The notes beneath the pieces were generated by a model, which worked only from the letters and a program-made list of their open reading frames with translations, was not told the DNA's origin and ran no database searches. Positions 36,620 through 47,869 of a stretch of 64,000 nucleotides of DNA are shown here, piece by piece. The DNA is taken from assembly GCA_023548195.1 (NCBI GenBank), contig JAJHZJ010000531.1, positions 3,830,802 to 3,894,801 of the forward strand, read 5' to 3'. The DNA is from Bettongia penicillata ogilbyi (Eukaryota > Chordata > Mammalia > Diprotodontia > Potoroidae). Every line of letters begins with the position of its first letter. Position 1 is the first letter of the stretch. Made by a program: the position numbers and the translations under genes.

Positions 36620-36970
36620 TAGCAGAATTCCTATGCCAAGCAGAACTGTCTGCTAAATACCAATGAAAACTTACAGAAACTACATCCTTGGACAAGTCTG
36701 ATGGTCTTGGGAGAAGTGCAGTTCCTACTGTGGGCGGTGGTTGTAATAAACAATCCTGACAAGTAAAGCTGTATAGATGTGAAATCTGCTGCAGTTTCTT
36801 TGTCTTTCTGTTCTTGGGGGTCATGGTGAGCAATGTTATATAATCCTTTAGTAACTATTCCCTTGGATAACGTTTAAGACCCATCTTTTGAAGAATTTTA
36901 TTGTATAGGAAACAATTTATAAAAGGATACCTGTGTACTCCACAGTTTTATATGTCAAAAAGACAGATTT
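36620..36970. repeat. Local direct duplication, copy 1
   Basis: About 350 bp that align along their length with 37795-38140 in the same orientation. Shared words include 'aataccaatgaaa', 'gcatccttg'/'acatccttg', 'cttgggag' and 'aataaacaat'. By eye about three quarters of positions agree. Not a repeat I recognise. Confidence 0.75.
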
Positions 36971-37794
36971 GGTGTATAAGGTTGTATTTATTATGTTAGT
37001 TTAGGCAGCATCCACAAAAGGTATCAGTCTGTCCTTCTGTCTGTCTCCCTCTCCACTTACTTCTACCTCTCCTATCAGTTCAAAGATAAGATTCTTAATT
37101 GCCTGAAATTGTAGTCCCATGGACCTGCCAGAGTGACATCCTATTTAATAACCTCAGTAGTGAAGTCCATATTGTAAATGATTTATGAAATCATTTTGTT
37201 TGCTATCCAATTTCTTCCAGGCTCAATTCAGACTTTATGGGATACCAGAATTTCTACTATACAGGGAAGGCAACCATAACCTGTGATATTTAAACTTAGC
37301 TTTAACTTGAATTATTTTTGGTTTGATTTACAAAGATGTTTTTGGTTTGCTTTATGTTATTCCTGCTTTGATTTGGCGTTGTCCAAGGGGTCCATTTTGA
37401 GAATAAACCTCTTCCTATAAGGTTTAAGGATTGTGATCCTTGTACAAAATGCTTCAGTCTAAAGTTGAAGAAGACTAATGCTGCAAATTTGGCACTTGGT
37501 CGAAGAGTGTTTGCCAAAGAAGTATTTACTCATGACTTTCTTAATGGTCTGAACTGAGAAAAGAGCAGGAAGAATATACAGTGTGTTCTTGAGGGGTTCA
37601 AAATGTAGTTATATTGTTTGTGATGGTGGTTTTCATAATAAGGAAGAGTTTACTGCCTAAAGGACTTGAACCTACTGTTTGGGAAAATCAGTATTCTTTT
37701 CTTTTTAGATAGATAGACAGACAGATAGATATTCAAATAAAATAATATAGAAAATGCTTTTTAAGTCACCAGGAGCTATATAAATATTACATAG

Positions 37795-38140
37795 AATGCA
37801 AATGCTAGACAGAACTACTCCTGAATACCAATGAAAGTTTATGGAAATTGCATCCTTGAACAGGTTTGATAATCTTGGGAGCAGTCCAGCTGCTACTGTA
37901 GGTGGTAGTCATAATAAACAATGCTGATAAGAAGTGGTGTCTTAAATGTGAGGTATACTACCGCTTCTTTGCCATTCTGCCCTTGGGAATCATACTGAGA
38001 ACAGTCTTATAATCATATTCTTTTAGTCCTGTAATAACTGATTCCCTTAGATAAGGTCCAAGACTCATCTTATATATAATCATATTGTATAGGAAATTAT
38101 TTATTATAAAATAATAGTACACTCCAGTTTTGTATTATAT
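37795..38140. repeat. Local direct duplication, copy 2
   Basis: The second copy of 36620-36970, about 1.2 kb downstream, in the same orientation. Neither copy keeps a convincing open frame across the alignment. Confidence 0.75.
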
Positions 38141-39128
38141 TTATATAATACTATGCCTAAATCAAGATCAAGTTATAATTTAGTTATATGGTCGTTAACA
38201 AACATTAAGTGCCTCTTATGTGCCTTACAGCTACCATTTATCTGTTGGGCATTCCTCTTTGTTCTCCAAACTGAACTCTCCACTGTGACAGTGAAAAATA
38301 ACCAAGGAATCATTTGGTCTGTTAGAAATTTCAGGGTTTTGTTGAAATAGATATGTGGAATTTGGGCTGTTTTGCCTCCGTTAAGGAAGTCATCTTGACT
38401 GAAATTTTTAGCTACTAATTTTGATTGCTTCTGTTTTATGATTATCTAGTCTATTCCATTCACACAGGTTTCTGTTTTTTAACCAATATGACTTAGTTTT
38501 GATGTCTAGTAGAGCTTTGTCCAGTGCATTCCTGTTCCTTCTCATTTCTCTTGAGATTTTAAACCTTTTATTCTTTCCAACTAATTTTATTTCTTCTAGT
38601 TCTATAAAGTGATTTTTATTGCACTGAATCTATAAACTAATTTACATAGTCTGGTTGTTTTAATTAAATTAGCATTGCCCAGCCATGAGCATGACTCCAT
38701 TCTTTGGATGGGATGCCATCCCTTAATTCCAGATCCCACATGGTAAATGTGCCAGAGTACCCCTGAGCCCCACTATCTATAAAATTTTGCACCTATTAAA
38801 AATAAAAATGCCTTGATGCCCAGCTATGTTGTGATTTGACCCTATCAGTGTGATTTTGGGGTCAGGCAAGGTTGAAAAATATTGTATACAAGATGTTCCA
38901 AAAGTCTAAGTGAAGTTTTAAGTGAAGTACAGCATGTAGTCTATATGGTGTATATTATCTATTGAAACCATTTCTCCACTTTTAATCCATTTATGAAGGT
39001 GAGTGAATGAAATGCCAATTCAACACTAAGGTGGTAAATCCTACCAACAATTTGGATCAATAAAGAATACTTAGGTCATCTTACTTTACACAATAAACCT
39101 AATTAATATGTATGATTTTTCTTTCTAG

Positions 39129-39187
39129 GTGCTTTTATTCCTGGTGTACCTGTTCAACCTGTAGTTTTACGATATCCAAACAAACTG
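39129..39187 (+). CDS. LPCAT1: LPCAT1 coding exon, acyltransferase motif IV
   Basis: 59 nt: two bases completing Gly, then 19 codons ending in phase 0 (AFIPGVPVQPVVLRYPNKL). The acceptor ends TTTCTAG and the donor is GTAAAT. P-G-V-P-V-Q-P at 39140-39160 is the conserved proline-rich motif IV of the acyltransferase domain. It lies 27.7 kb from the preceding exon, yet the codon phase joins exactly to the G at 11471. Confidence 0.97.
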
Positions 39188-39530
39188 GTAAATTCTGTTT
39201 ACTTACAGATTAAATGTTGGGCCCCGTTAATTGAGGGTTAGAGTTGTAATGAGTTTTAATGTATCCATGGTGCATTTTCATTGGCTTTTGTTTACACAAC
39301 AGTAGTAAGCACACTGTAGGAAATCCTCTAGGGTACCATGGGTTGAGTTCAACACACCTTTCCAGAAGAAGTCACGAGAGGCATGTACAAGTCACATATT
39401 AATGAAAGCTCCTTTTGCTCAAACACTCTGACTGATCCCTTCTAATCCTTCAATAAATGAAACTTTAGATTTATATGCCCATTGAGAAATTTTCTTACAT
39501 AAATCCTTCATATATTTTATATAGAGCAGA

Positions 39531-39566
39531 TGTGTGTGTGTGTGTATGTACACACATACATACATA
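39531..39566. repeat. (TG)n/(CA)n microsatellite
   Basis: About seven TG units run into ACACACATACATAC. The two halves are complementary, so the tract can fold back on itself. Confidence 0.85.
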
Positions 39567-39714
39567 TTCTCTGATTTCCTGTTCCCTTAGAATAGCCATT
39601 CTCAGAATAAATATTAAAATACTTTTTGTTTGGTAACTCCTTGGGCATAATAATGATTTACATTTAGATTGACTTTTTTCAATATGAATTTCCTCTAGTT
39701 GTAATGTTTCATTA

Positions 39715-39870
39715 AAAAAAAGAGCTGAATTATGCACTTGGTCACTGACTCCTTGAGCAAATCCATTAAGCTCTTGGGCCTTGATTTCTTCCATTATAAA
39801 ACTAAATGGTTGGACCTCTAAGACTTTTTTCAGCCACAGTGTCAACATTTTAAGGCCTTTGATGATGAAA
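39715..39870 (+). repeat. MIR-type SINE fragment
   Basis: 'attaagctcttgggccttga' and 'aaatggttggacctctaaga' follow the middle and 3' part of MIR. The long minus-strand frame here is a chance frame over this repeat. Confidence 0.45.
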
Positions 39871-40398
39871 TCCAGGGTGTGGTCTCCCACTGATACCTAG
39901 CTGAAATAGCATAAAGGTGAAAGACTGTAGAGGGAAGACAGCTTGATCAATACAGATAGGGAATTTTTGTTTGGTGACGGGAGAGAAGAAGTAAGAAGTA
40001 GGATGTGAGCAGTGTGGGAGAGGTTGCCCCCTAAATAGACATTGACATTAGTATGCAGAGTCACAGGAATGAATGTCAAGGTTTTCAAATGAACTCACCA
40101 TTGGTAAATAGAATATGTTGGTAGAGCTGTGACACAGACATGTCAGAAAACATATTGAAGACTTTGACAACACTTCCCTCCCTGATGGAGACGGCAGAAT
40201 TAGGAGCAGGTGAAGAAAAACCATGGGAGAGGCAATTTTTATGTAACAAGAGGAAACAGAAGGAACAAACTAAAGATAGTTCAAAGACAAAATGAGTTTA
40301 CTCAGAACGCAATCATACCATAGTATACAACAAAGTGTACAGAGTTGGAATCACTAAATTTTAATCAATTAATTGTATTCAATTGAATTTATCTTTAG

Positions 40399-40433
40399 GA
40401 TACAATTACCTGGACATGGCAAGGACCTGGAGC
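40399..40433 (+). CDS. LPCAT1: LPCAT1 35-nt micro-exon
   Basis: Only 35 nt: 11 codons (DTITWTWQGPG) plus the first two bases of an Ala codon. The acceptor ends ATCTTTAG and the donor GTAAGT is a full consensus match, which helps a very short exon to be recognised. The two tryptophans and QGPG are strongly conserved in the family by recall. The skipped product would shift frame, since 35 is not a multiple of three. Confidence 0.96.
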
Positions 40434-40614
40434 GTAAGTCAGTCTGAATTTTCTTTTATTTATTTTGTATTGTTGCAAAAGGAGTGATACAACTGAAGGG
40501 TAAAACGTAAAGAAAACAGACCCTGAACCTCAGGAGGGTGAATGCCTGTGTCGAGTAGAACTCACTGAGACATATTCTCAACCCCATACTCTTTCTAGTA
40601 TACCACACCTCCCT

Positions 40615-40790
40615 CACATTGGTATTGTGGATAAAAAGTTGGCCTCAAAGCCAAGATGACCTGGGTTCAAGTCCTGAGTCTTGACACTGGCTGTGACCTT
40701 GACCAAGTCAATCTGCATTGGCAAATAGATTTTCCTCACCTGGAAATTCCCTGTACCAATAAAATCATAGATGTAGTCATTAGCATATAC
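40615..40790 (+). mobile_element. tRNA-type marsupial SINE, internally deleted
   Basis: Same family as 51790-52060: 'attgtggataaaaagttggc', 'gacctgggttcaagtcctg', 'ctgcattggcaaatag', 'cacctggaaattccctgt' and 'accaataaaatcatag'. The middle is shorter. Confidence 0.7.
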
Positions 40791-41110
40791 TTTTATGTTA
40801 AATGTCATGTAAAGGTCAAAAAAGTACCAAGGAAATCATGGGTACTTTTTGAAGCACTATTGCTTACCATGCAAATTTATTTGCAGAATAAAGAATAAAT
40901 GACTTCGATAACCGCTTGTAATATAACAATAATGTTTCATACACTTAAGCTGGAACTTGTTTCTGTACTTCCAACCTTTCAAGTTAAATGTGTTCCAAAT
41001 GAGAAATAAGAATAACCGACCATTCTTCAATTGTAATTATTATGTATTATTCAGTGCTTCCAAAGATCTGCAATTTCATCATTATAGGCACTTTTTTCTA
41101 TACATATCAT

Positions 41111-41143
41111 ACACATACACACACACATGCACACACACACACT
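41111..41143. repeat. (CA)n microsatellite
   Basis: CA units interrupted once by TG. Confidence 0.9.
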
Positions 41144-41764
41144 GCAGTAAATGATTACATGAGTTTCCTTGACCAATATAATTGCCTAGTGTCCTGCTTA
41201 AGGATCACTAGCTTCTCCAACTTAACCAAACTGATGTTTAGACAACATCTGTACAGGTCATATCACCAGGACTATATTTGAACCCTTTCTCATTTTGTGT
41301 GGGACCTGCAAGAGCTTGCATTCTTCTAGTGTAGCCTTCAATAACCCATGGTTACCTTTATGCCATGGTGAGGCATTTGAGTAAAATTTTAGTGGAAGGG
41401 CCATTTATTTCACAGGACTAATTATCATTATCTGTATTAATGGGAGAAAAAAAGAGAAGTAATACATTGTTAATTCAATGACTGCTATTTTTGAAGGAGT
41501 AAAACATGATGCATTTTATATTACAGTGGCTATTTTAATTTGATAAAGAACTTCTTTTCATATTTATTGTTTGTCAACTAGTTGGATTTTAGCAACTGAA
41601 CCTTAGGCTAAAAGTACAATTCAAACTCATGAGAATTAAAGCACACAACAGTGCCATCTAGAGGGAAGGTTTAGTCTAAAACTGGCATCAGTGTTTGGAA
41701 TGTTTAAATTGAATTTAAAGTGATCTCACTTTCTGTTGAATGTATATCATTTCCTTTTTTTAAG

Positions 41765-41819
41765 GTTGAAGATTTTATGGCTTACCTTATGTCAGTTTCA
41801 TAATTTTGTGGAAATTGAG
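41765..41819 (+). CDS. LPCAT1: LPCAT1 coding exon, end of acyltransferase domain
   Basis: 55 nt: one base completing Ala, then LKILWLTLCQFHNFVEIE (18 codons) ending in phase 0. The acceptor is TTTTTTTAAG and the donor GTTAGT. AAG acceptors are less common than CAG or TAG but allowed. The hydrophobic ILWLTLCQF segment closes the acyltransferase fold. Compared with human (LEILWLTLCQFHNQVEIE by recall) it has E-to-K and Q-to-F changes. Confidence 0.95.
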
Positions 41820-43676
41820 GTTAGTAGAAAAGAAATGATAAATATTCTTGATGTTTTTCAAAACACTTTAGAGGGGCTTCATAGATTCTCTTGTAGGATT
41901 TTAAATTGTTTGGATAAGATTTTTAAAACCAAATAGGAAACCTATCCCTAAACTCATCCTTCTTTTAATTTTGACTTTACAGTCAATTAATCTTGCCTTT
42001 ATAGTATATAAATAGAAAATGATGATGTATTCATTGTAGCCTTTTTTCAGTAGAATGTTAGTTAGACTCATTACAAGGTACTATATATCATGACATTAGT
42101 TCAACTTTAACACCTTTTTTTGAATGATAGTTCCAGGCTTTAAATATAACAAATTTTTTTATAGAAAGGAAATAATAGCTCATTTTTACGGAATGGTTTG
42201 GTTTGTTCATCATCATAATAGGAAGAAAGATGAAACTGTTTGGTGTAGTTCAAAGAACATTAGACTTAATGTCAGGATACCTGGACTGTAGTTACAGGTT
42301 CTATCCCAAACTAGTTGTGGGTTTTGGGGCTAATCATTTGATGTCTTTAGCTCCAGGATCCTCAATTAGAGAACTAGGTAGTCATAGAATTTAGAGTCCA
42401 AGGGTGCCTTAAAGGAGGTCATTGTGACTTATCCTAAAATATCTTTCCATCTTGTAATTCTATGGTTCAGTTATTCTACTCCTTGGACAAAAATATGTGA
42501 TAGTAATAAATCTGAAAGAAATATAAGTAAATGTGTTTAAGAACTATATGATACATGTGTTTTGATCATCATAGTTTAAAAGTTCTCGTATGCTTTTTAA
42601 ACCTTTGCTTTTAACCGCATGCAGTCATAGTTTGTCCTTTTCAGTGGACTGAGATGATTACGTAAAGTTGGTTTCTTTCCAATGTACTTAATGATGCTAA
42701 CAATAGAACATTATTAATTTTATTTAACTGGAAGAATTATCACAGAACTCTGAATTATTTTTATGCTAATGTAGAAGTGAGAAATTCATAGAAAACTGAA
42801 GTTTATATTTTGTGGACCTTAAAGCAATTCCACTTATTTAAAGAAAACTAAGAACCGTAAAGTTCTTTGTAAGTGTGAGCTATTATTATTCATTAGACAA
42901 ATGTGGTTTAGATGTGCTACTCTCTGTAGTGGGTTGATTCTGTGGAAAATTAATGCATTAGCCTAGAAAGTGTTACTGAAAAATGAGAAAATAGAACCTA
43001 CTGCTCAGATATTACTAAATAAAGATCCCTTTGAAGAAAGTGGATAAAGTAATTCAGAAATTTCAGTGTTTGAGGTTTATAGAATTAGTGAAATAAGATT
43101 AGGTACTTAGGATATTTTCCTCTTGTTTCTGAATACCCATGTAGGTGAATGCAAGATTGACTATTTAAAAGTGTGTGATAAGTCAAGATCTATAAATTTA
43201 TAGAAATTTATAATTTTAAGTGCACACTATTTTTAACCTATTTATAAAACATTTAAAACTTTCTAAATAGGTTACTTGTCAAAAAAACTTTAAAAAAAAT
43301 ATATTCCAATCCATTTAAATCTTTTGTGTATTTTTAAAGGAAGTGACTCACTGAAACAAAAATCTAGATGCTAGTTTTCAAATATATAAACTTAATACTT
43401 CTTTAGAGACCACGAGAATGATATTCAAATAGATTCAATCCTATTTTGAAAATCAAAACAAACCCCATTCCTATTTTGGGGTATGTCTTTAGCTAGAGGC
43501 GAAAATGCAACCTTGTGTTCATTTTTGATATAAATTTAGTTTTACAGGCAGAGATGACTTTGGTTCTATTTTGTTAGATTTCAGGTCATGTTAATCTTGC
43601 CAGTGATAGAATTGCTTGTTCTTGTGTGGTAAGAAACAAGTTATGTTAGAGTTATAATTTACTGTTTTGTATTTAG
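41820..43676 (+). other. LPCAT1: LPCAT1 intron, 1.9 kb
   Basis: Begins GTTAGT, ends TTTAG. A MIR-like copy lies at 42225-42480. The rest is AT-rich, including a short perfect palindrome CTATAAATTTATAG near 43190, with nothing else recognised. Confidence 0.8.
42225..42480 (+). repeat. MIR-type SINE
   Basis: 'gtagttcaaagaacattaga', 'gatacctggactgtagtta' and 'cagttattctact' in MIR order. Diverged. Confidence 0.45.
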
Positions 43677-43759
43677 TTTCTTCCAGTGTATACACCTTCA
43701 GAAGAAGAAAAGAAAAATCCAGCATTGTATGCAAATAATGTGAGACGTATAATGGCAAA
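43677..43759 (+). CDS. LPCAT1: LPCAT1 coding exon, linker after the catalytic domain
   Basis: 83 nt: 27 codons plus two bases of a split Lys or Glu-type codon. The acceptor ends GTATTTAG and the donor GTAAGT is consensus. It encodes FLPVYTPSEEEKKNPALYAN and then NVRRIMA. The acidic-basic SEEEKKNPALYANNVRR stretch is the usual linker between the catalytic domain and the EF-hand region. Joined to the next exon the split codon reads AAG (Lys), where human has Glu by recall. Confidence 0.96.
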
Positions 43760-44736
43760 GTAAGTACATTCCACTACTATGTCCTTGGTATTCGACATGG
43801 AAAAATCACCATTCAATAGAGAGAGTCAGATATATTATTTTTATTATCTTGTTGATTAATCTATAGTAACTAAATTCTCAGGAACATCATTCATTACTTC
43901 TGTGACTTCTGTAAGATAGCTACCAAGGTTGGCAGTATTTTATCAACATAAAAAAGGTTTCAGAATATTTTGTCTATCTTATATTTTCCCCCTGTAAGCA
44001 TTACTGTAGAAAATTAAAGTTTAGCCTAACTTTTTGGGGAAATGAATTTAATACAAAAAGAAAAAGAAGACATATTGCCTTTCTGAGAATGGAGCATAGA
44101 CAGCAATGGGACTAACGATTTATGTGATTAACATGTCAGTCTGAGGGGGTGACATCTAGCTCCTAGAAAGTGATGAATGATGAGTAATTTAGTTTTACTT
44201 TTCTATAAATATACCCTTGGTCTCCACCATTACAGCAAGTGAATCTCGTGTCCAAATGCAAAGCATGGTTGTTGTCAGAATCATACTCAGGTTTTCCACA
44301 TTAAATCATTTGCATTTTTTATGAAGGATGGAAGAGTTATTTTGAGAACATTAAGCACTAGGTCAAGTCTGGGATTGTGGGATGCATAAATCAGATCTGC
44401 TTTTATTAGTTTATCAATTTATTCAAAGGCCACTAATATTTATAGATTAATTGTCTCGGCTTTGTACAGTTGTACGTATATTTTTATAATATTGCAAGGG
44501 TGATTTTGGTAACGTTACTGGTGACAATAAGGTTACAGCCTGCATGCAGTTAGAAATTTAGAAAATATTCCCAGTTCCTGCTGCCATTAAGTTCTTCAGT
44601 TGTTATGGTCAATGAGTAGAGTTCAGTTCAAGACTCCCTCTCCCCTCTCTAACCATCTTTCGTCCTTCCATGTCCCATCCTCTCCCTTTTCCTTCTCCTT
44701 TTTTCTCCTTGCTTCTCTTCTCATATTTACTGTCAG

Positions 44737-44804
44737 GAAGGGCTGCCTCCGAATTAGGCCCATCGCAGTACCGGGAGAGACTAGCAGAAGCAGCGCCTAA
44801 AACA
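44737..44804 (+). other. LPCAT1: Candidate cryptic (poison) exon in LPCAT1 intron
   Basis: A 68-nt segment is bounded by a long pyrimidine tract with acceptor ACTGTCAG and by a strong donor GTGAGT. It is richer in G+C and CpG than its surroundings. Read in the frame left by the exon ending at 43759, it gives KKGCLRIRPIAVPGETSRSS, Ala and then TAA inside the segment. Inclusion would truncate LPCAT1 before the EF-hand region and should trigger nonsense-mediated decay. No transcript evidence is available. It could be chance, or a conserved regulatory element. Confidence 0.3.
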
Positions 44805-45494
44805 GTGAGTGGCTTTAAAATTGTGGGATAGCTTTGAAGAAGAGAAGTTGTGTAAGTCAAATCTAGCCCCATTATGTTGAGATGTGGACTTTATAGAGTC
44901 TTATTACTTAAGTGATGCTGTTACTTAAGTGATAAATTGTCCTGGTTTTCTGAAATAAATTCCATATTCTCATTATAGTTAACATATTCCCTATTTCTGT
45001 AGGTCTTTTTTAAAAACTAAATTAATTTATGTTGGCATGTGACATACATGAACTAAAAATTTGAAAATGATCCTCACTGTATGTCTATAAATTTCCCAGA
45101 AAGTAGGCATTAAGGGCAGAGTTATAGGGCATATACTCTCCTTCTCTTTTCTTTGTCTGTCTCTCATCTTCTAGTACTTCTTTCCTTTTCCCCTTCTCCC
45201 TTTCCCTGCCAGGAGGGTCTACCTTGGATAGGATGCTTCATCATAATGTAGAATTAAAGACTAATTGCACAAATGTACATTGGCTGGCTGAGCTGTAGGG
45301 GTACTTCTTCAAGTAACTTATTAACCACTTGGGAAATCAAGCCAATTCATCTTTTCAAATAAATTCTATTATTTAGATTTTTTTTTTTAAAGTGTAGGGT
45401 AGAGGACAGCTTTTATAATTATACAGTTAACTCAAGTATCAGGGCAACTGCTATCAACAGATAATATGTAAGGCAACTTTACTTAATATAGCAA

Positions 45495-45695
45495 AAGTAA
45501 AGTAATATACTAGAAAGAACAGTGGATTAGAAATCAGAAAATCTGGGTTCTAGTTCCATCTTTATTACTTACTAACCAACAAACCTTTGGCAAATCACAT
45601 TTCCATATTTTGTTCTCTTTATCTGCATGATGAAGGAGTAGAGCCAGATACACTCTGTTTCTTCCATCTCATAAATTCAGTGATTCTCTGTCCTG
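45495..45695 (+). repeat. MIR-type SINE
   Basis: 'aatcagaaaatctgggttct', 'agttccatctttattactta' and 'gaaggagtagagccagat'. Confidence 0.5.
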
Positions 45696-46154
45696 TAGAA
45701 AGTTCTAAGAGTTTCAAGAAATATGAGTATCAGAGAAGTATAGTATTAGCTGTATAAAGGAAAGGATATTTTGAATTCAGGTACTTTTTTCTTCCCATTT
45801 TAACCCTTGCCCTTCAAGTGAAATTGTTTTAATTGTCTTTTTTATATTAATTGATCATAATGTTATATTTTTTAAAAGAAACAATGGAATTGTTCTATAA
45901 TACCCCCAAATTTCACAAAAAAAGATTTTTATTACTAACACTATAATTGATGAGGACTTGAAATCGTGCTTAAGAATATTACCATTTCCTTCATAGAATC
46001 TCACATGTAGGTTGACTAAAAAGCCAACAATTAGATTTCATGGAGCAGGCAAAAGTAAAATGACAAAAGAAAAAAATGTACCATTTTCTGAGCCATGGTA
46101 GAAGGGGACACAAATATGGGACAAATGAAAAATAAGTGAAGATCTCTCATATAA

Positions 46155-46322
46155 CAGAGGTGTCAAACATACTGCCCTCTACAAGAACCAGATTAAAATA
46201 TAGTTGGGAAATATTTAACAAAATAAGAATACAACAAATCATTGATAATTTTAATAGTACACAACTGCAGGGATCCTTATGTACACTTTAGTGCCCCCAT
46301 TCCTATTTGTTTGACACCACTG
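46155..46322. mobile_element. hAT/Charlie-like MITE
   Basis: 168 bp. Ends CAGAGGTGTCAAACATA and the complement of CAGTGGTGTCAAACAAA form inverted repeats (14 of 17). The inner sequence includes 'gggatccttatgtacac', as in a common marsupial hAT MITE I recall. Target duplications are not clear. Confidence 0.65.
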
Positions 46323-46499
46323 CACTAGAATACAGTACAAATGATGCCAGCACATTATATTTGCTATTTTGTGTTCTCTTGTCCCGTAATAATAGTATAT
46401 AAAAAGAGGAAAATCTCACATTCTTTTTTTTAACCTGATGTAATAAAATGTGGATACACTTAAAGTCATTTCACATGCACTAAAATTTACTATAAATTC

Positions 46500-46960
46500 T
46501 ACCAAATCATCAAGCATTTATTAAGTGCCTACTATGTGCCAAGGACTCTGCTACACACTGGGGATGAAAAAGAAGGCAAAAAAAAAAGTTCCTTCCCTCA
46601 AGGAGCTCACATTTTAATGGAAGAGACAACATGCAAATCACTATGACCAGAGAAGAGATAGGACATAGTGTTAATCATCCCAGAGAAAAGCCACTAGCAT
46701 TATGGGGATTGGGATAGAAAGGGAGGTCAGAAGTTGGAGCTGAAAAGGAAAAGAATTCCAGTCATGGAGAACAGTCATTGAAAATCCCCATAGCCAGGAG
46801 ATAGTGTGTCTTGTGCAAGGGACAGCAGGGAGGTCAGAGTTACTGGATTCGAGAGCATGTGGAGGGGATTAAGGTACAAGAAGACTGGAAAGGGAGGGAG
46901 TCATCAGATTGTAAGGGGCTTCAAATGCCAGGGGTTTTCTATGGATCTTAACTAACTATA
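46500..46960 (+). repeat. Ancient interspersed repeat, best copy
   Basis: 'ttattaagtgcctactatgt', 'caaggagctcacattttaat', 'gaagagacaacatgcaaat', 'cagtcatggagaacagtc' and 'gagatagtgtgtcttgtgc' follow a widespread mammalian repeat whose name I am not sure of. It is the best preserved of about ten copies here. Confidence 0.65.
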
Positions 46961-47259
46961 TTATTCTTTAGAGTCTGAAAGGAGATAGCTTTGGATAAAT
47001 TTATTTTAGGCTGTTTTGTTTGGAATTCCTTTTGTAGTAGTAGCCCATGAATTTAGAAATAGGAAATTAGAGTTCCTCGTTGGCTGAAATTCATTGTTCC
47101 TTCCTTGAGTCAAGTGGGTTTTACTGAGTACCTAGTTGTAGGTCATGAACTTAAAAATTGCTCTTTGATTAGTCATCTGTCTCTTTACATTAGTATCATA
47201 GTATCATGATTCTTTAGTTGTGTAGGTCTGCACACTGACTTAGCTCTCTACCTTATACT

Positions 47260-47670
47260 TTAAAAGAAGGTAGCTTGGTTAGGTCGCTAAGCATTAGATT
47301 AAGGAATCAGGAGACTGGCATTCCAATCTCAATTTCATCACAGCATGATGTTAGGCAAGTTATTTTCTTTATTTGTATTCCTTGTCACACAGTAAGTATT
47401 TAGATTTAATTATGCACCATGCAAAGAATTAATAAACACAACCCCTGTTCTTCAGGAGCTTACCATATAAAATGTCTTGGGCAACATACAGAGCAACATG
47501 ATGAAGCGGAAATTAACACTTACACTCCAGGAGATGGTTTTCATCCCAACTATGCTAAGTAGTTGTATGAACTTGGGCTTATTACTTAAAATTTTGGTTC
47601 TGTTTCCTCAGCTGAAAAATGAGAGGAACGGAGTAACTAGTCCCCACAGTCCCTTCCAGTTTTAACATTC
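47260..47670 (+). repeat. MIR-type SINE broken by another old repeat
   Basis: MIR-like parts at 47260-47385 and 47525-47670 ('gtatgaacttgggcttatta', 'ctgtttcctcagctgaaaaa') flank a piece with 'gcaccatgcaaagaattaat' and 'tcttcaggagcttacca'. Confidence 0.4.
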
Positions 47671-47869
47671 TATCATTGCGTGTCATAAAATGTTGTCACT
47701 AATCCCTTAATTACTTTTCTAGTTCTTTGAAATCTCCCTGGCTTTTCTGTCCTTATTAAGAATTAAATCTGGTTCATGGTTAACTTATGGTTCCTATTTG
47801 CTTTATTTAACTCATGGAGTTCTATAATGTCTTTCTTCATGAAATTTTTGTTACCTACCCCTTCCTTTC

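Larger units (their letters stand above)
11472..39128 (+). other. LPCAT1: LPCAT1 intron, 27.7 kb
   Basis: Begins GTAGGC, ends CTAG. The individual repeats are listed separately. Parts without a recognised element are 11480-12340, 13130-13670, 14160-14540, 23190-23925, 23960-25430, 25990-26800, 27000-27480, 32800-33750, 33970-35260, 37000-37790 and 38150-39120. They are AT-rich and without convincing exons or RNA genes. Confidence 0.8.
39188..41764 (+). other. LPCAT1: Two short LPCAT1 introns around the micro-exon
   Basis: Introns of 1211 bp (39188-40398) and 1331 bp (40434-41764) flank the 35-nt exon at 40399-40433. The first holds a TG/CA repeat and a MIR-like copy (39715-39870). The second holds a SINE (40615-40790) and a CA repeat (41111-41143). 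Nothing else is recognised. Confidence 0.8.

Noticed and set aside
36573..36833. 86-codon minus-strand frame beginning MLTMTPKNRKTKK
   Set aside because: It lies in copy 1 of the local duplication; copy 2 has a stop in the matching place, so the frame is not conserved.
37372..37554. 61-codon + strand open frame without a start codon, opposite another frame of 71 codons
   Set aside because: Two overlapping frames on opposite strands, no ATG on the + strand, no known protein and no splice signals; chance is the simplest reading.
38880..38930. Mariner-like end ('ttccaaaagtctaagtg')
   Set aside because: Only one end is seen, no partner inverted repeat was found nearby, and the match is short.
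39495..39890. 131-codon open frame on the minus strand, the longest in the window
   Set aside because: It runs over a MIR-like copy and a TG/CA repeat (a His-Thr run from the repeat), lies antisense in an intron, and resembles no protein I know.
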